A stretch of DNA of 64,000 nucleotides, from the NCBI RefSeq assembly GCF_001465875.1, contig NZ_LN901322.1, forward strand, positions 62,001-126,000, in the 5' to 3' direction. Below, piece after piece: positions 32,101 to 40,754 of this stretch (within the stretch, counting starts at the first letter, position 1; the number at the start of each line of letters is the position of its first letter). The position numbers were made by a program, and so were the translations under genes. This stretch comes from Legionella saoudiensis (lineage in GTDB: Bacteria; Pseudomonadota; Gammaproteobacteria; Legionellales; Legionellaceae). Below the pieces are notes generated by a model. That model was not told the origin of the DNA. It did no database searches and saw nothing but the letters and a program-made list of their open reading frames with translations.

Positions 32101-32773
32101 TGCCTTTGGACAAGGAACTGGCGATGTAAAACGCCCTTTTTTAACCCTGGGGTCTAATGAATTTAATGCATTTACTGCTGGCGGTTATTGGACAATTTAT
32201 TCACCGCAGGACGCTTATATCGATACAGTGCTTCAAACTACTTGGTACGAAGAGGCACGCTCTCAATCTTATCGTCTTCCTGAGGTAAATACTCAGGGTA
32301 TCGGAGTCGGTGTATCTGTTGAAGGAGGATATCCTTTTAAATTTCATCAACAATGGACGCTTGAACCTCAAGTACAGGCTATTTATCAAGCTATTAATTT
32401 GGATACGGGTAAGGATATTGGGGCGACTATTCGTTTTAGAAATAATTATGGCGTTGTGGGCCGTCTAGGTCTTTTGGCGACCCATCAGTGGGATTTTGAT
32501 GAAAATAAAGGAATAAAATCATTGACCGCCTGGCTCAGACCTAATTTTTGGTATCAATTTAAAGGCAATCCACAAGCTCAGTTTTCCTCTGTTTATGGAT
32601 TTGTGCCTTTTCAGGCTCAATTAGAAGGGGCTACTTTGGAATTAAATTTAGGTACAACAATTAATCTGCAACAAAATCTCGCTGTCTATGCCAATGGAAG
32701 CTATGGTACCGGATTAAATTTGCATATGACGAGCTACGATGGGCGATTGGGACTTAAGGTCAGGATGAGTTAG
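29175..32773 (+). pseudogene. autotransporter with a one-base frameshift after the signal peptide
   Basis: The body is open from 29319 to 32773: a Gly/Asn/Ser-rich beta-helix passenger (repeated INYGTI-like turns), a proline linker (PEPPVPPVPPVPHYPP, about 31769-31815), and a C-terminal autotransporter barrel from about 31840 to the end. It lacks its own signal. The missing N-terminus lies just upstream in another frame: AAGGA then ATG 29175 encodes MSYKDQNKFFFLSALTLSST, a good signal peptide, continuing to SYFILPGIYGVAADSFF and a TAG at 29331. The frames meet at a run of six T (29324-29329); one extra T would join them seamlessly. This is either a broken gene, a phase-variable tract or a sequence error. 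The barrel ends in Ser rather than Phe or Trp, which is unusual. Confidence 0.85.
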
Positions 32774-32991
32774 TACTAACATATATTTTTAAAAAGAGGA
32801 TTTAAAGGTTTATTTGTAACCTCCATTTGGGAAAATAATAAGAGTTAACTCCGGCATTTAAGGTCCGAAAAGTAGAGTATAATTTGATCATTACGTATTA
32901 TCTATATTCGCTCAATAGGATCTGTTGCATTCAAATGGCGTTATTTTCATAAAGAAGTTATTTGTGCCAACTTTTGCTCAGCAGGATAGAT

Positions 32992-33032
32992 GAGGTTCGG
33001 CCGGGATCCTGACGAAAAGGACCATTTCCTGT
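32992..33032. repeat. left terminal inverted repeat of the Tn3-family element
   Basis: Matches the right end (37268-37308) over 41 bases, with a single A/G mismatch at position 33. A length near 38 is typical for Tn3 ends, although the usual GGGG start is not present. Confidence 0.9.
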
Positions 33033-33059
33033 GTAATTTTGTGCCATTTACTATCTAAA

Positions 33060-33569
33060 TTAAATTTCTCTGCTTTCTAAGATATAGGTGCTATTAATTA
33101 TTTGGCCTAATTTTTCTTCTGTTTGATTTACAATCGTAAATTCATTCTCTTTCCAAAAATTTAAAGCGTTCACATTTTGTTCTTGCACAATACATCTTAA
33201 TCTGGTTTTTTGGAGAGAATGCCTAAGGTCTTTAATTAAGCGAGAACCAATACTTTGATTACGATAATTTGGATGAATTAACAAATAGCCAATTGTCCAG
33301 ATGTCTTTTTCCGGATAATCACGAATTATATCCAAAATACCGATTAAAATATTGTGGTCATAAATACCTAAGACAAACTTATCTTCGCTTATATTCTTTG
33401 ATGGTGGGCAAGCAGAGAGAATTCCTGCAGCAGAACCTTTTTCTCCTTCACACAATTCGAAAAAATCATCAAATAACTGAATAAAGTTTTGTATCTCATG
33501 CAGATTATCCGCAGATAATAATCTAATATCCCATTTTTTTAATTTCGATAAAAATGGAGGGTTTTTCAA
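33060..33569 (-). CDS. GNAT-family N-acetyltransferase, transposon cargo
   Basis: A 169-residue GNAT protein, which transfers acetyl from acetyl-CoA to an amine. The acetyl-CoA loop is seen in the strand-loop-helix IGYLLIHPNYRNQSIGSRLI (R/Q-x-x-G-x-G/S variant), followed by VQEQNVNALNFWKENEF, the usual C-terminal helix of the fold. The start is a TTG that overlaps the resolvase stop (TTGA), with GGAGAA as ribosome site, so the two are translationally coupled. It lies inside the transposon ends and is therefore cargo. The substrate is unknown; drug, toxin or metabolite acetylation are all possible. Confidence 0.82.
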   Translation of the reverse strand: MKNPPFLSKLKKWDIRLLSADNLHEIQNFIQLFDDFFELCEGEKGSAAGILSACPPSKNISEDKFVLGIYDHNILIGILDIIRDYPEKDIWTIGYLLIHPNYRNQSIGSRLIKDLRHSLQKTRLRCIVQEQNVNALNFWKENEFTIVNQTEEKLGQIINSTYILESREI

Positions 33570-34156
33570 CTTAATTCTCCACTTTGATTTTCATTTATTA
33601 TTCTTCTTACAGATGTACGACCAATTCCGAGTCTTCTGCTGATTTCTGATTGGCTTATCCCTTTACTGAACATAGACATTATTTCATCACTCCGTTTTTT
33701 TGCAGTTGCTGGACGCCCATGAGATGTACCTTTACTTCTGGCATGAGCAATCCCTGCTTTAACACGCTCCCTTAAAATTTCTCTTTCAAATTCAGCAAAA
33801 ATTGCTAACAAGCCAGCCATTGCTCGCCCTGTTGCTGTAGTTAAATCGAGTGCTTCAGTTAATGAGATGAAACCAACACCAAGATTATTCAATTCATTCA
33901 AAGTATGAAAAAGATCATTAACGGAACGACCCCATCGATCCAATTTCCAAACAATAATTACATCAATTTGTCGACGCTTTGCTTGGTTTATAAGTTCTAC
34001 TCGTTTTGGCCTCTCTTTAGCTCCTGATCCAATTTCTGTAATTTCACTTTCAATATCCCACTGACGTGCCTGCGCATATTTTTTCATTGCTTCAATTTGC
34101 AGATCTAACGTCTGTTGGTCATGTGTTGAAACTCTGGCATAAATTCCTGCTTTCAT
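33566..34156 (-). CDS. tnpR: serine recombinase / resolvase of the Tn3-family element
   Basis: A 196-residue small serine recombinase. YARVST near residue 7 holds the nucleophilic serine; VWKLDRWGRS is the conserved Arg motif of the catalytic domain, and a C-terminal helix-turn-helix (ISQSEISRRLGIGRTSVRRI) binds DNA. It should resolve cointegrates at a res site, probably in the 126 bases between it and the divergent transposase gene. Its stop overlaps the start of the acetyltransferase. Confidence 0.93.
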   Translation of the reverse strand: MKAGIYARVSTHDQQTLDLQIEAMKKYAQARQWDIESEITEIGSGAKERPKRVELINQAKRRQIDVIIVWKLDRWGRSVNDLFHTLNELNNLGVGFISLTEALDLTTATGRAMAGLLAIFAEFEREILRERVKAGIAHARSKGTSHGRPATAKKRSDEIMSMFSKGISQSEISRRLGIGRTSVRRIINENQSGELS

Positions 34157-34282
34157 ACCTGGCCAAAAACCTCCTGAAATTTGTCTGTCGAAAACCCTTT
34201 AAATATAAGGATCCAAAGTCTTGATTTTTACATGGCCATAAACTACTGTTTTCGGCCGCTGTAAAGATAACCAAAATTTAAA
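34157..34282. promoter_or_regulatory. probable res site and divergent promoters
   Basis: The 126 bases between divergent tnpR and tnpA. They contain CTGTCGAAAAC and, inverted, GTTTTCGGCCGCTG, candidate resolvase half-sites. This is the usual place for res in Tn3-type transposons; the exact subsites were not resolved. Confidence 0.4.
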
Positions 34283-37261
34283 ATGACTGCAATACATGAA
34301 ACCGCCTATCCAAGATTAAAACCAAATCCTACACCGACAGAGCTTGAGAAAAACTTCAAGCCGACGTTCGATGAAATAATGCTGATGGAAAATAGCACCC
34401 GCTCAGCATCAGTAATTAATAAGTTAGGTTTTATGGTCATATTGAAATGTTATCAATGTCTAGGTTATGCAATTAATCTGAAAGATGTTCCTGAAGCAAT
34501 CATCGGTTATGTTTCCAACGCCTTAGGAGGTTCTGATAATCCGGTTCTTACAGGTTATGCACCAAGCTCCAAAAAAAGACATCGAAAAATTATTCTGCAG
34601 TTTCTTAACATATCAGATGATGAGCATAAGCAACGGGATTGTATGAAACAAAGTGCATTAAAATCTGCTGTTTTTAAAGAAGGGTTGGTGGATATTATAA
34701 ATGATATGATTGAAACGCTCGTGAAGGAACGATTTGAGTTGCCTGGTTTTACTACATTAGAACGAATGGCACGAGCCGCCAGAGCTCTTACCAGTACTAA
34801 ATTATATGAGCGAATCACCGCCAAGCTTGGTGATGAGTCAAAAATATTTCTCGATACATTATTTGATATAGCACTTGCGCCAGATAATGCCGCAACTCGA
34901 TGGGCTTATTTAAAACAGGAAATGAAAGCGCCTACTACTCAGAATGTTAAAACCTTCATTGAGAATTTAACTCAATTAAAAGATTGGCGCTCTAAAGCCC
35001 CAGCTTCTATTAATGAAATTCCTGCTCACCGATTAGAGCAATTGATTGAAGAAGCAACGGCGTTAGATAGCTCAGACATGAAGGACTTAAGACAAGATAA
35101 ACGTTATGCTTTAGCGATTACCATGCTTCATTTTAAACTAGCAAATGGTCTGGACAGCATCGTAAGCGTTTTGATTCGCTGGATGCGCAAAATGAGACAT
35201 GAAGCCAGTCAGGAATTAGATGCTTACACATTAACCAAGAAAAATGAAACAGACCGATTAGTTGAAATTCTTTATAACGTGTTATTAGCATCAATGGTCA
35301 CCGGAACTCACGCAGAAAGATTAGATGCAATTGAAAAAAACTTCCCAGAAGACAAAGAAGGAACTATTACTCAATGTGAGCAATATTTAGCGCATTCAGG
35401 AAATAATTATTTGCCTTTTATGGTAAAGCTCTATCAAAATAAGCGGTATGTACTTTTCCAGTTATTGGAACAATTAACATTGTGCTCTGCATCTCAAGAT
35501 AAATCACTTGAGCAAGCAGCATCCTTTATTATCAAGCATCGTCAGAGCAAGCAAAAAATGATTCCCATAGTTGCCAATGATTTTGATCAGTTAAGTTGGC
35601 TCAGTGATAAATGGTTTAATTTTGTTACGAATAATAAACGACATGATGAAATCATGGTGGTCAATAAAAAACACTTTGAAATGGCTGTATTTAATGCATT
35701 GGCAGACGAGATCCATTGTGCGGACATGTTTTTGGAAGGTGCTAATCATTATGACGACCCAAATAAACAGCTAATGACATGGGAAGAGTTTTATGCTGGG
35801 GTTGATGAGTATTGTGCTTTAATTCAGCAACCAAGTAAGCCTTCTGAGTTTATTAAAAGTTTGCAAGACCGGCATTTTGAAGCAGCGATTCAGACAGATA
35901 GTGGTTTCCTGGCAAATGAGTACCTAAGTATTGAAAATGGGGAGCCGATTTTAAAACGTGCAGTGACCAAAAAAGAGGATAAAGCCATTACTGCTTTTGT
36001 TGATGAGGTTTCAACACGATTACCCCTCTTAAACATTGTTGATGTCTATAGGGATATTGAAGAATGGTTATCCATCAGCAAATTCTTTAAACCACTTTCA
36101 GGCTATGATTCCAAAATCAAAGACTATGGCATGCGTTTTGTTGCCACTACTTTTTCTTATGGCTGTAATGTTGGTCCCGTTCAAACAGAACGTTGTTTAC
36201 AACAATATAGTCGTAAACAAATTGCATGGGTATTTAATCATCATGTGACTGATTACCGGCTAAGTAAAGCAACAGAGAAGTTGATTAATATTTATAATCA
36301 ATTCGAATTGCCAAAGTCATGGGGAACTGGCGATAGCAGCTCTGTTGATGGCACATATTGGAATATGTATACCAATAATTTACTGGCAGAACACCATATT
36401 CGCTATGGACAGTATGGTGGCATTGGTTATTACCATGTTTCTGACCAATACATTGCCCTATTTAGCAATTTTATCCCTTGCGGTGTCTATGAGGCGACTT
36501 ATATTTTTGATGGCGTTATTGATAACGAATCTGATATTCAGCCCAAAACAATCCATGGAGACACAGGCGCTCAAAGTGAGGTAGTGTTTGCGTTTGCTTA
36601 TTTGCTTGCAATTAAATTGATGCCAAGAATTCGCAATTTTAAACATCTAAAATATTACAGACCTGTTACTGCATCAGGTGACTTATTTAAACATATTGAT
36701 AGCTTATTTACTAATGATAAAATCGATTGGGTGTTGATTGAGGCGCATTACTACGATATGTTGCGGGTAGTGATGTCCATTCAAAATGGTAAAATTAAAG
36801 CCTCAACCATTTTGCGCAAACTGTGTATGCAAAGCCGTAAGAATAAGATCTTTCAGGCATTTCGTGAATTAGGACGAGTAATTCGAACAATATTCTTGCT
36901 CAATTACATCAATGATATTGAATTACGACGAATTATTCATGCTGCCACATGTAAAAGTGAAGAGTTTAATAACTTCATTGATTGGGTTGCATTCGGGCAT
37001 GATGGAGCTATTGAAAATAATCTACAGGGGATCCAAAAGAAGATTATTAATTTTGGTCGTTTGGCAGCTAATGCTGTTATTCTGCATGTTGTAGCTAATA
37101 TGACTAACGTGATTAATGATATGAAAACTGAAGGTTATGAAATTAGCCCTGAAATGCTCAATAGTTTATCGCCATATCACACAGGCCATCTTAATCGATT
37201 TGGCTTATTCCCTTTGACGGGAGATAGAGAAAAATTGAGAGTTGAATTTAAGCTGAATTAA
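34283..37261 (+). CDS. tnpA: Tn3-family transposase
   Basis: A 992-residue transposase, full-length for the family. The N-terminal DUF4158-like DNA-binding part (LKPNPTPTELEKNFKPTFDE) is followed by the long helical linker and the C-terminal DDE domain. Catalytic regions seen are GDSSSVDGTYW (first Asp), IHGDTGAQSEVVFAFAYLL (second Asp) and a Glu in the ENNLQGIQKKIINFGRLAAN helix region. It acts on the 41-base ends for replicative transposition. The stop is six bases before the right inverted repeat, so the element is compact. No frameshift is seen. Confidence 0.94.
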   Translation: MTAIHETAYPRLKPNPTPTELEKNFKPTFDEIMLMENSTRSASVINKLGFMVILKCYQCLGYAINLKDVPEAIIGYVSNALGGSDNPVLTGYAPSSKKRHRKIILQFLNISDDEHKQRDCMKQSALKSAVFKEGLVDIINDMIETLVKERFELPGFTTLERMARAARALTSTKLYERITAKLGDESKIFLDTLFDIALAPDNAATRWAYLKQEMKAPTTQNVKTFIENLTQLKDWRSKAPASINEIPAHRLEQLIEEATALDSSDMKDLRQDKRYALAITMLHFKLANGLDSIVSVLIRWMRKMRHEASQELDAYTLTKKNETDRLVEILYNVLLASMVTGTHAERLDAIEKNFPEDKEGTITQCEQYLAHSGNNYLPFMVKLYQNKRYVLFQLLEQLTLCSASQDKSLEQAASFIIKHRQSKQKMIPIVANDFDQLSWLSDKWFNFVTNNKRHDEIMVVNKKHFEMAVFNALADEIHCADMFLEGANHYDDPNKQLMTWEEFYAGVDEYCALIQQPSKPSEFIKSLQDRHFEAAIQTDSGFLANEYLSIENGEPILKRAVTKKEDKAITAFVDEVSTRLPLLNIVDVYRDIEEWLSISKFFKPLSGYDSKIKDYGMRFVATTFSYGCNVGPVQTERCLQQYSRKQIAWVFNHHVTDYRLSKATEKLINIYNQFELPKSWGTGDSSSVDGTYWNMYTNNLLAEHHIRYGQYGGIGYYHVSDQYIALFSNFIPCGVYEATYIFDGVIDNESDIQPKTIHGDTGAQSEVVFAFAYLLAIKLMPRIRNFKHLKYYRPVTASGDLFKHIDSLFTNDKIDWVLIEAHYYDMLRVVMSIQNGKIKASTILRKLCMQSRKNKIFQAFRELGRVIRTIFLLNYINDIELRRIIHAATCKSEEFNNFIDWVAFGHDGAIENNLQGIQKKIINFGRLAANAVILHVVANMTNVINDMKTEGYEISPEMLNSLSPYHTGHLNRFGLFPLTGDREKLRVEFKLN

Positions 37262-37287
37262 AAATAAACAGGAAACGGTCCTTTTCG

Positions 37288-37560
37288 TCAGGATCCCGGC
37301 CGAACCTCTATTTCGTGTTCTTTATAACGAAGTGTTTTAATCACTCTAATCGGCTTTAAGAATAAATCGTCTGAAACGATTTCTATGACATCCCAATTAA
37401 TGCCTATTGTGGCATCATGATTTTTTTTAAGGTGTTGTAATACGATACTTGCTTGCTCTTTGCTGAGTAGTGGCCTCACATCCAACACATCATCTATAGA
37501 CCAAACGATGCTGATTTCTTGTATTAAACTATTTGTTCCGGCTGTTGATATATTGCTCAT
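37288..37560 (-). CDS. small plasmid/island protein whose 3' end is replaced by the transposon end
   Basis: A 90-residue conserved-looking small protein of the type found on plasmids and integrative elements (SIDDVLDVRPLLSKEQASIV, then INWDVIEIVSDDL). The start is the ATG at 37560, preceded by GGAGA; an upstream in-frame ATG lacks a site. Its last codons (37288 to about 37307, Val-Arg-Pro-Gly-Ser-stop) are read from the transposon's right inverted repeat, so the native C-terminus was cut off by insertion. Only a few residues may be lost, and it may still be functional. Confidence 0.65.
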   Translation of the reverse strand: MSNISTAGTNSLIQEISIVWSIDDVLDVRPLLSKEQASIVLQHLKKNHDATIGINWDVIEIVSDDLFLKPIRVIKTLRYKEHEIEVRPGS

Positions 37561-37601
37561 CAAAATCTCCAATTTTTTATTAAACAGTTAATTAGTGGTA
37601 A

Positions 37602-37621
37602 CTCCCTGCTTATGCAGGGAG
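37602..37621. terminator. hairpin between two minus-strand island genes
   Basis: CTCCCTGC (37602-37609) pairs perfectly with GCAGGGAG (37614-37621) around a four-base loop. It sits just past the stop of the gene at 37634-37942. The T run (CATTTTCG) is on the plus-strand side. Confidence 0.5.
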
Positions 37622-37633
37622 CATTTTCGAAGT

Positions 37634-37942
37634 CTAATGATAAGAAGAATAATAAAGAGGGGCGCCATCCCAAAGACTTGCATGCGAGAAGGAGTTCATG
37701 CGTACTATGCCTTGCGCGTTTGCTCTTTTTCGAAATGGTTCATCAATAAAACAATTAGGTTTGGCTTTTGTTTTTCCGCAAAAAGCATCGTTGCTGTCAG
37801 TGACTTTTTCTTGAGCAATTTCTCTGAGTACCACAGTGGAAGTTCCAATTAGCTCAATGACCTGATAAAAGTCAATGTTAGTTTGCTCGTAACCCCAAGA
37901 AGCATAGAGAATGGAACCGATTTGAAGAGGGTGTTTAATCAT
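37634..37942 (-). CDS. conserved small protein of mobile elements
   Basis: A 102-residue protein with the strongly patterned start IGSILYASWGYEQTNIDFYQ, a sequence style common in hypothetical proteins of plasmids, phages and integrative elements. No function is known to me. There is no signal peptide or membrane helix. AAGGA precedes the ATG by seven bases. Its presence supports the view that this part of the window belongs to a transferred island. A palindrome at 37967-37984 lies in its promoter region. Confidence 0.68.
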   Translation of the reverse strand: MIKHPLQIGSILYASWGYEQTNIDFYQVIELIGTSTVVLREIAQEKVTDSNDAFCGKTKAKPNCFIDEPFRKRANAQGIVRMNSFSHASLWDGAPLYYSSYH

Positions 37943-37966
37943 GATTTATTCCTTATTTTATCTATT

Positions 37967-37984
37967 ATGTTCCTAAGTGAACAT
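37967..37984. promoter_or_regulatory. palindromic operator candidate
   Basis: ATGTTC-CTAAGT-GAACAT, a six-base inverted repeat with a six-base spacer, lies between two divergent genes (37942 leftward, 38131 rightward). The form fits a phage-type or XRE-type repressor site. No dedicated repressor gene is adjacent. Confidence 0.4.
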
Positions 37985-38130
37985 CTATAGTATGGCAGAC
38001 CATAACAAAACAGTCAATATAATAGATGTTTTTAATTTATCTATTTTATGGATTTTATTTGTTGACAAATTTGGTTCTTGTAAATAAACTAAGTAGTGTC
38101 ATTAGGACAATAAAAGAAAACGAGGTAATT

Positions 38131-38961
38131 ATGATTCATCTAAATCAAACCAATGCACCACTTGAGCTGGCCTTTTCTTTAAACGATTTATTGAGAGCGT
38201 TAATGCTTACATCTTCATCTACCAGAAATCAGGATATTTCTTATTCTTACTGGAATAGGTTGTCCATTAAAGAAGCCATCGGCACTTATTTGGAATTAAA
38301 TACTCTTGTTCATTACCCCCAGCTGTGCAATGCACTAAGGCGGTTGGAGCGTTTAGATTATCAGGTAGAACTTTCTCTGGGGGATATTCCTGAGATGAAT
38401 CAGCAGGGTATTGAGTCGATGATCTATTCTTTAGAGACAATAAAAAATAAATTATTGGGTGCACGAACTCAAAAAGCCACTCTTGATGCTCAATTCAATA
38501 AGCTCGTTTACCTGTACGGACAAAATACAACAGTGCCTGTATTGCGTGCTTTTAAACCTTATTATTATTTGCGAAGAACAAATTACTATAACCAGTACAC
38601 TACACGTGCCAGAAAAATAAATATTTCCGGTGTTCCTTATTTCATGCATTATCATGGCCACCGATTACAAAAACTAAAAAACCTTCATGAATTAAATGAA
38701 CACCATTTATTAAGTCACTATTTTGATGCGACAAAACAGGATACAACAGCAATAACCCCAACAATGAGAACTTATTTGTTGGGAGGATTCATCAATACAT
38801 CCGTGTTTGCGTTTCGTTCTAAATACGATTACAAACAAGCTGGTAAAAAATATTACATCGATTTGGCAACAAACAAAACGTACACGCGACTAAATGATGC
38901 AAAAGATTGTGCATTTCAATACTGCAACAGTTCATCACTTATTTTATTAGAGGCTTATTAA
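38131..38961 (+). CDS. unknown protein, first gene of a four-gene cassette
   Basis: 276 residues, not recognised. I start at ATG 38131 because GAGGT lies five bases before it; an upstream in-frame ATG at 38026 lacks a site and would add 35 hydrophobic residues. The protein is soluble in appearance, with a helical middle (YSLETIKNKLLGARTQKATL) and a Tyr/Arg-rich stretch (FKPYYYLRRTNYYNQYTTRA) that could bind nucleic acid. The stop overlaps the next start (TAATG), so the two genes are coupled. It opens a cassette of four unrecognised genes (38131-41213) in an accessory island. Confidence 0.65.
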   Translation: MIHLNQTNAPLELAFSLNDLLRALMLTSSSTRNQDISYSYWNRLSIKEAIGTYLELNTLVHYPQLCNALRRLERLDYQVELSLGDIPEMNQQGIESMIYSLETIKNKLLGARTQKATLDAQFNKLVYLYGQNTTVPVLRAFKPYYYLRRTNYYNQYTTRARKINISGVPYFMHYHGHRLQKLKNLHELNEHHLLSHYFDATKQDTTAITPTMRTYLLGGFINTSVFAFRSKYDYKQAGKKYYIDLATNKTYTRLNDAKDCAFQYCNSSSLILLEAY

Positions 38962-39779
38962 TGAAAAAATTATTGCGATTCGAAGTGAAACAAAATTTGC
39001 GTAGACCCTCAAGGGTTTACGTCAAATCAACGGATGGGAAGAACATTTATGGTTCTTTTCATATGAATGAGCCGGATTTATTTGATGGTTGGGATAATCT
39101 TTCAATTAATCAAACGATTGAGTTAAAACAGTTCATGCAGAATCTTAAGGCCATTCATCAGCACTTGCATCCTTCACCAACAAGCACGTTGCTCGATTTG
39201 CGCTTTCGATTGCCTTATGAATTTATCGATGTTTTGGAGCAGATTGAAATTATTTGTGACGAACAAAAAGTGGAGTTAAACATCTTTGAACCCATGGTTA
39301 GTAGTATGATACAGCAAATTAAAGTTGTAGTAGGGAAGCTTTCAGGTTCCAGCAAAGAACAAGCGTTAACGTTACTGAATCGGGTAAATCTTGCCGAATA
39401 TAAAAAGCAGGATTTTAGCAATCAAATAAAATCTATTTTTTCAGAATTACAAGCCGTTGTTAATCGTTCTGAAAAATTGCACCACAAAGCGAAGACTTTA
39501 TTTGATAAGGATAAAAGCTATTCTCCTATGGCTATTAAAGGCATGGCTGGTGGAGAAACAACGCCATCAAAATGGCTAGTAGCTTGTGCTGTTGAAGTAT
39601 TGCTCGATGAAAAAAACGATATGCTTTTTAAGATTCTCACCGAGGATGATGTGTTTATGCTATGGGCTAAACAATTGCTCGATCAAGAGCATAGTCCTGA
39701 GAGCATCATGCATAAAATAGATACGCTCAATAAAAATGAGTTAATTAATAAGATTAAATGCTATAAAAAATCAATATGA
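38961..39779 (+). CDS. unknown protein, second gene of the cassette
   Basis: 272 residues, not recognised. The start at 38961 overlaps the previous stop and has GAGG upstream; the longer upstream reading has no support. The N-terminus is beta-like and basic (KKLLRFEVKQNLRRPSRVYV), while the rest is helical and charged with heptad-like stretches (about 110-190). There is no signal peptide or membrane helix. Tight coupling with the first gene suggests that both products form a complex. Confidence 0.63.
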   Translation: MKKLLRFEVKQNLRRPSRVYVKSTDGKNIYGSFHMNEPDLFDGWDNLSINQTIELKQFMQNLKAIHQHLHPSPTSTLLDLRFRLPYEFIDVLEQIEIICDEQKVELNIFEPMVSSMIQQIKVVVGKLSGSSKEQALTLLNRVNLAEYKKQDFSNQIKSIFSELQAVVNRSEKLHHKAKTLFDKDKSYSPMAIKGMAGGETTPSKWLVACAVEVLLDEKNDMLFKILTEDDVFMLWAKQLLDQEHSPESIMHKIDTLNKNELINKIKCYKKSI

Positions 39780-39829
39780 TAAAATAGTAACCATTTGCAT
39801 AGATAATTTTTACAAGAGAGGTATTGATA

Positions 39830-40705
39830 GTGTTCTTAACATTTACAAACGTCTTTATCATTTTGCTAGGCCTTGTGCTTACGTGGTGCATTCTATTTTC
39901 TATTTTCAATGAAAAATCATCGCAGCGTTTGGGTATAAAGCTAGGGATCTTGGTATTGTTCCTATCTCCATTCATCGCTAAATTAAGTTATGATTTTTAT
40001 GCGACTGCTTCGCGTCAATTGTTTCTTATGGGTGCCAATGGTGAAATTCAATTAGCGTATTCACCATTAAAAGTGCCAAAGAACCAAAATAACCATTATT
40101 GCGATCGCTTTACAGACAGCAAAGGTAATTTATTAAACCGCTCTACAGTAGGTGATAAGCATCTATTTTGTGGTGTTTTTTGGAATATGGGGGAACATGA
40201 TGTGGTGTTTTTGCCTTACAAACTTTTGGACAATAATAAAGCCATCTATTGGGCTTCACCAGAACTAAAAATTATCGGCCCAATGCCTCCTGAACTCCTT
40301 TTAATAAAAAACAAAGAAAAAAATACCCATTCTATTTCATCAGTAAAACCCAATAGAATTTATGTTGAAGCAGGTAAAACGGCGCATATTATAGTAACAA
40401 AACAATTTAAGCTTCCATCTGATACGGCTCATAAGGAAAAAACAGTTTTATCTGGGACAGTGTTATCAGGAGTTACTCTAAAACCGTTTTACGCTTCAGA
40501 AAAACAAAGCCAAAGACGTTTTAAATTATTTATTGGAAACACAACATGTATCGCATCGTCAGATACACATATTAGACCTGATTACGATACAGCAACTGCT
40601 ATGGCTAAAATTATCAGCTTAAATTGTTCTAATGATGAGGAACATGCGATTCCTATAGAAGCAATAGCGACCATTTCTGGAAGAACACTATACCCTAAAG
40701 AATAA
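39830..40705 (+). CDS. unknown membrane-anchored protein, third gene of the cassette
   Basis: 291 residues. Two N-terminal membrane helices (about residues 2-26 and 38-58) are followed by a domain of about 230 residues that contains four cysteines (CDRF, FCGVFW, TTCIAS, NCSNDE) and is probably periplasmic. I start at GTG 39830, seven bases after AGAGAGGT; the TTG at 39824 is too close to that site. No family was recognised. It lies 50 bases after the second gene. Confidence 0.6.
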   Translation: MFLTFTNVFIILLGLVLTWCILFSIFNEKSSQRLGIKLGILVLFLSPFIAKLSYDFYATASRQLFLMGANGEIQLAYSPLKVPKNQNNHYCDRFTDSKGNLLNRSTVGDKHLFCGVFWNMGEHDVVFLPYKLLDNNKAIYWASPELKIIGPMPPELLLIKNKEKNTHSISSVKPNRIYVEAGKTAHIIVTKQFKLPSDTAHKEKTVLSGTVLSGVTLKPFYASEKQSQRRFKLFIGNTTCIASSDTHIRPDYDTATAMAKIISLNCSNDEEHAIPIEAIATISGRTLYPKE

Positions 40706-40754
40706 ACGATGAGCTAAAGCACTCACACCATGATCAAAAAAGGGAACTGTTATA

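Larger units (their letters stand above)
32992..37308. mobile_element. Tn3-family transposon with acetyltransferase cargo
   Basis: A 4.3-kb element bounded by inverted repeats of about 41 bases with one mismatch, beginning GAGGTTCGGCCGGGATC (left 32992-33032, right 37268-37308). Inside are, on the minus strand, a GNAT acetyltransferase and a serine resolvase, and on the plus strand a 992-residue Tn3-type transposase. Both ends are intact, so it may be mobile. No 5-base target duplication is seen whichever base is taken as the outer end, which suggests that the flanks were rearranged after insertion. Because the flanking bases also match for a few positions, the exact outer boundary could be up to three bases further in. 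Confidence 0.88.

Noticed and set aside
32915-32991. GGATCTGTTGCA near the transposon, like an IS6-family end
   Set aside because: The match is short, no opposite end or transposase was found.
37595-37852. 85-codon plus-strand frame
   Set aside because: It is antisense to the better supported gene at 37634-37942, which has a ribosome site and conserved-looking sequence.
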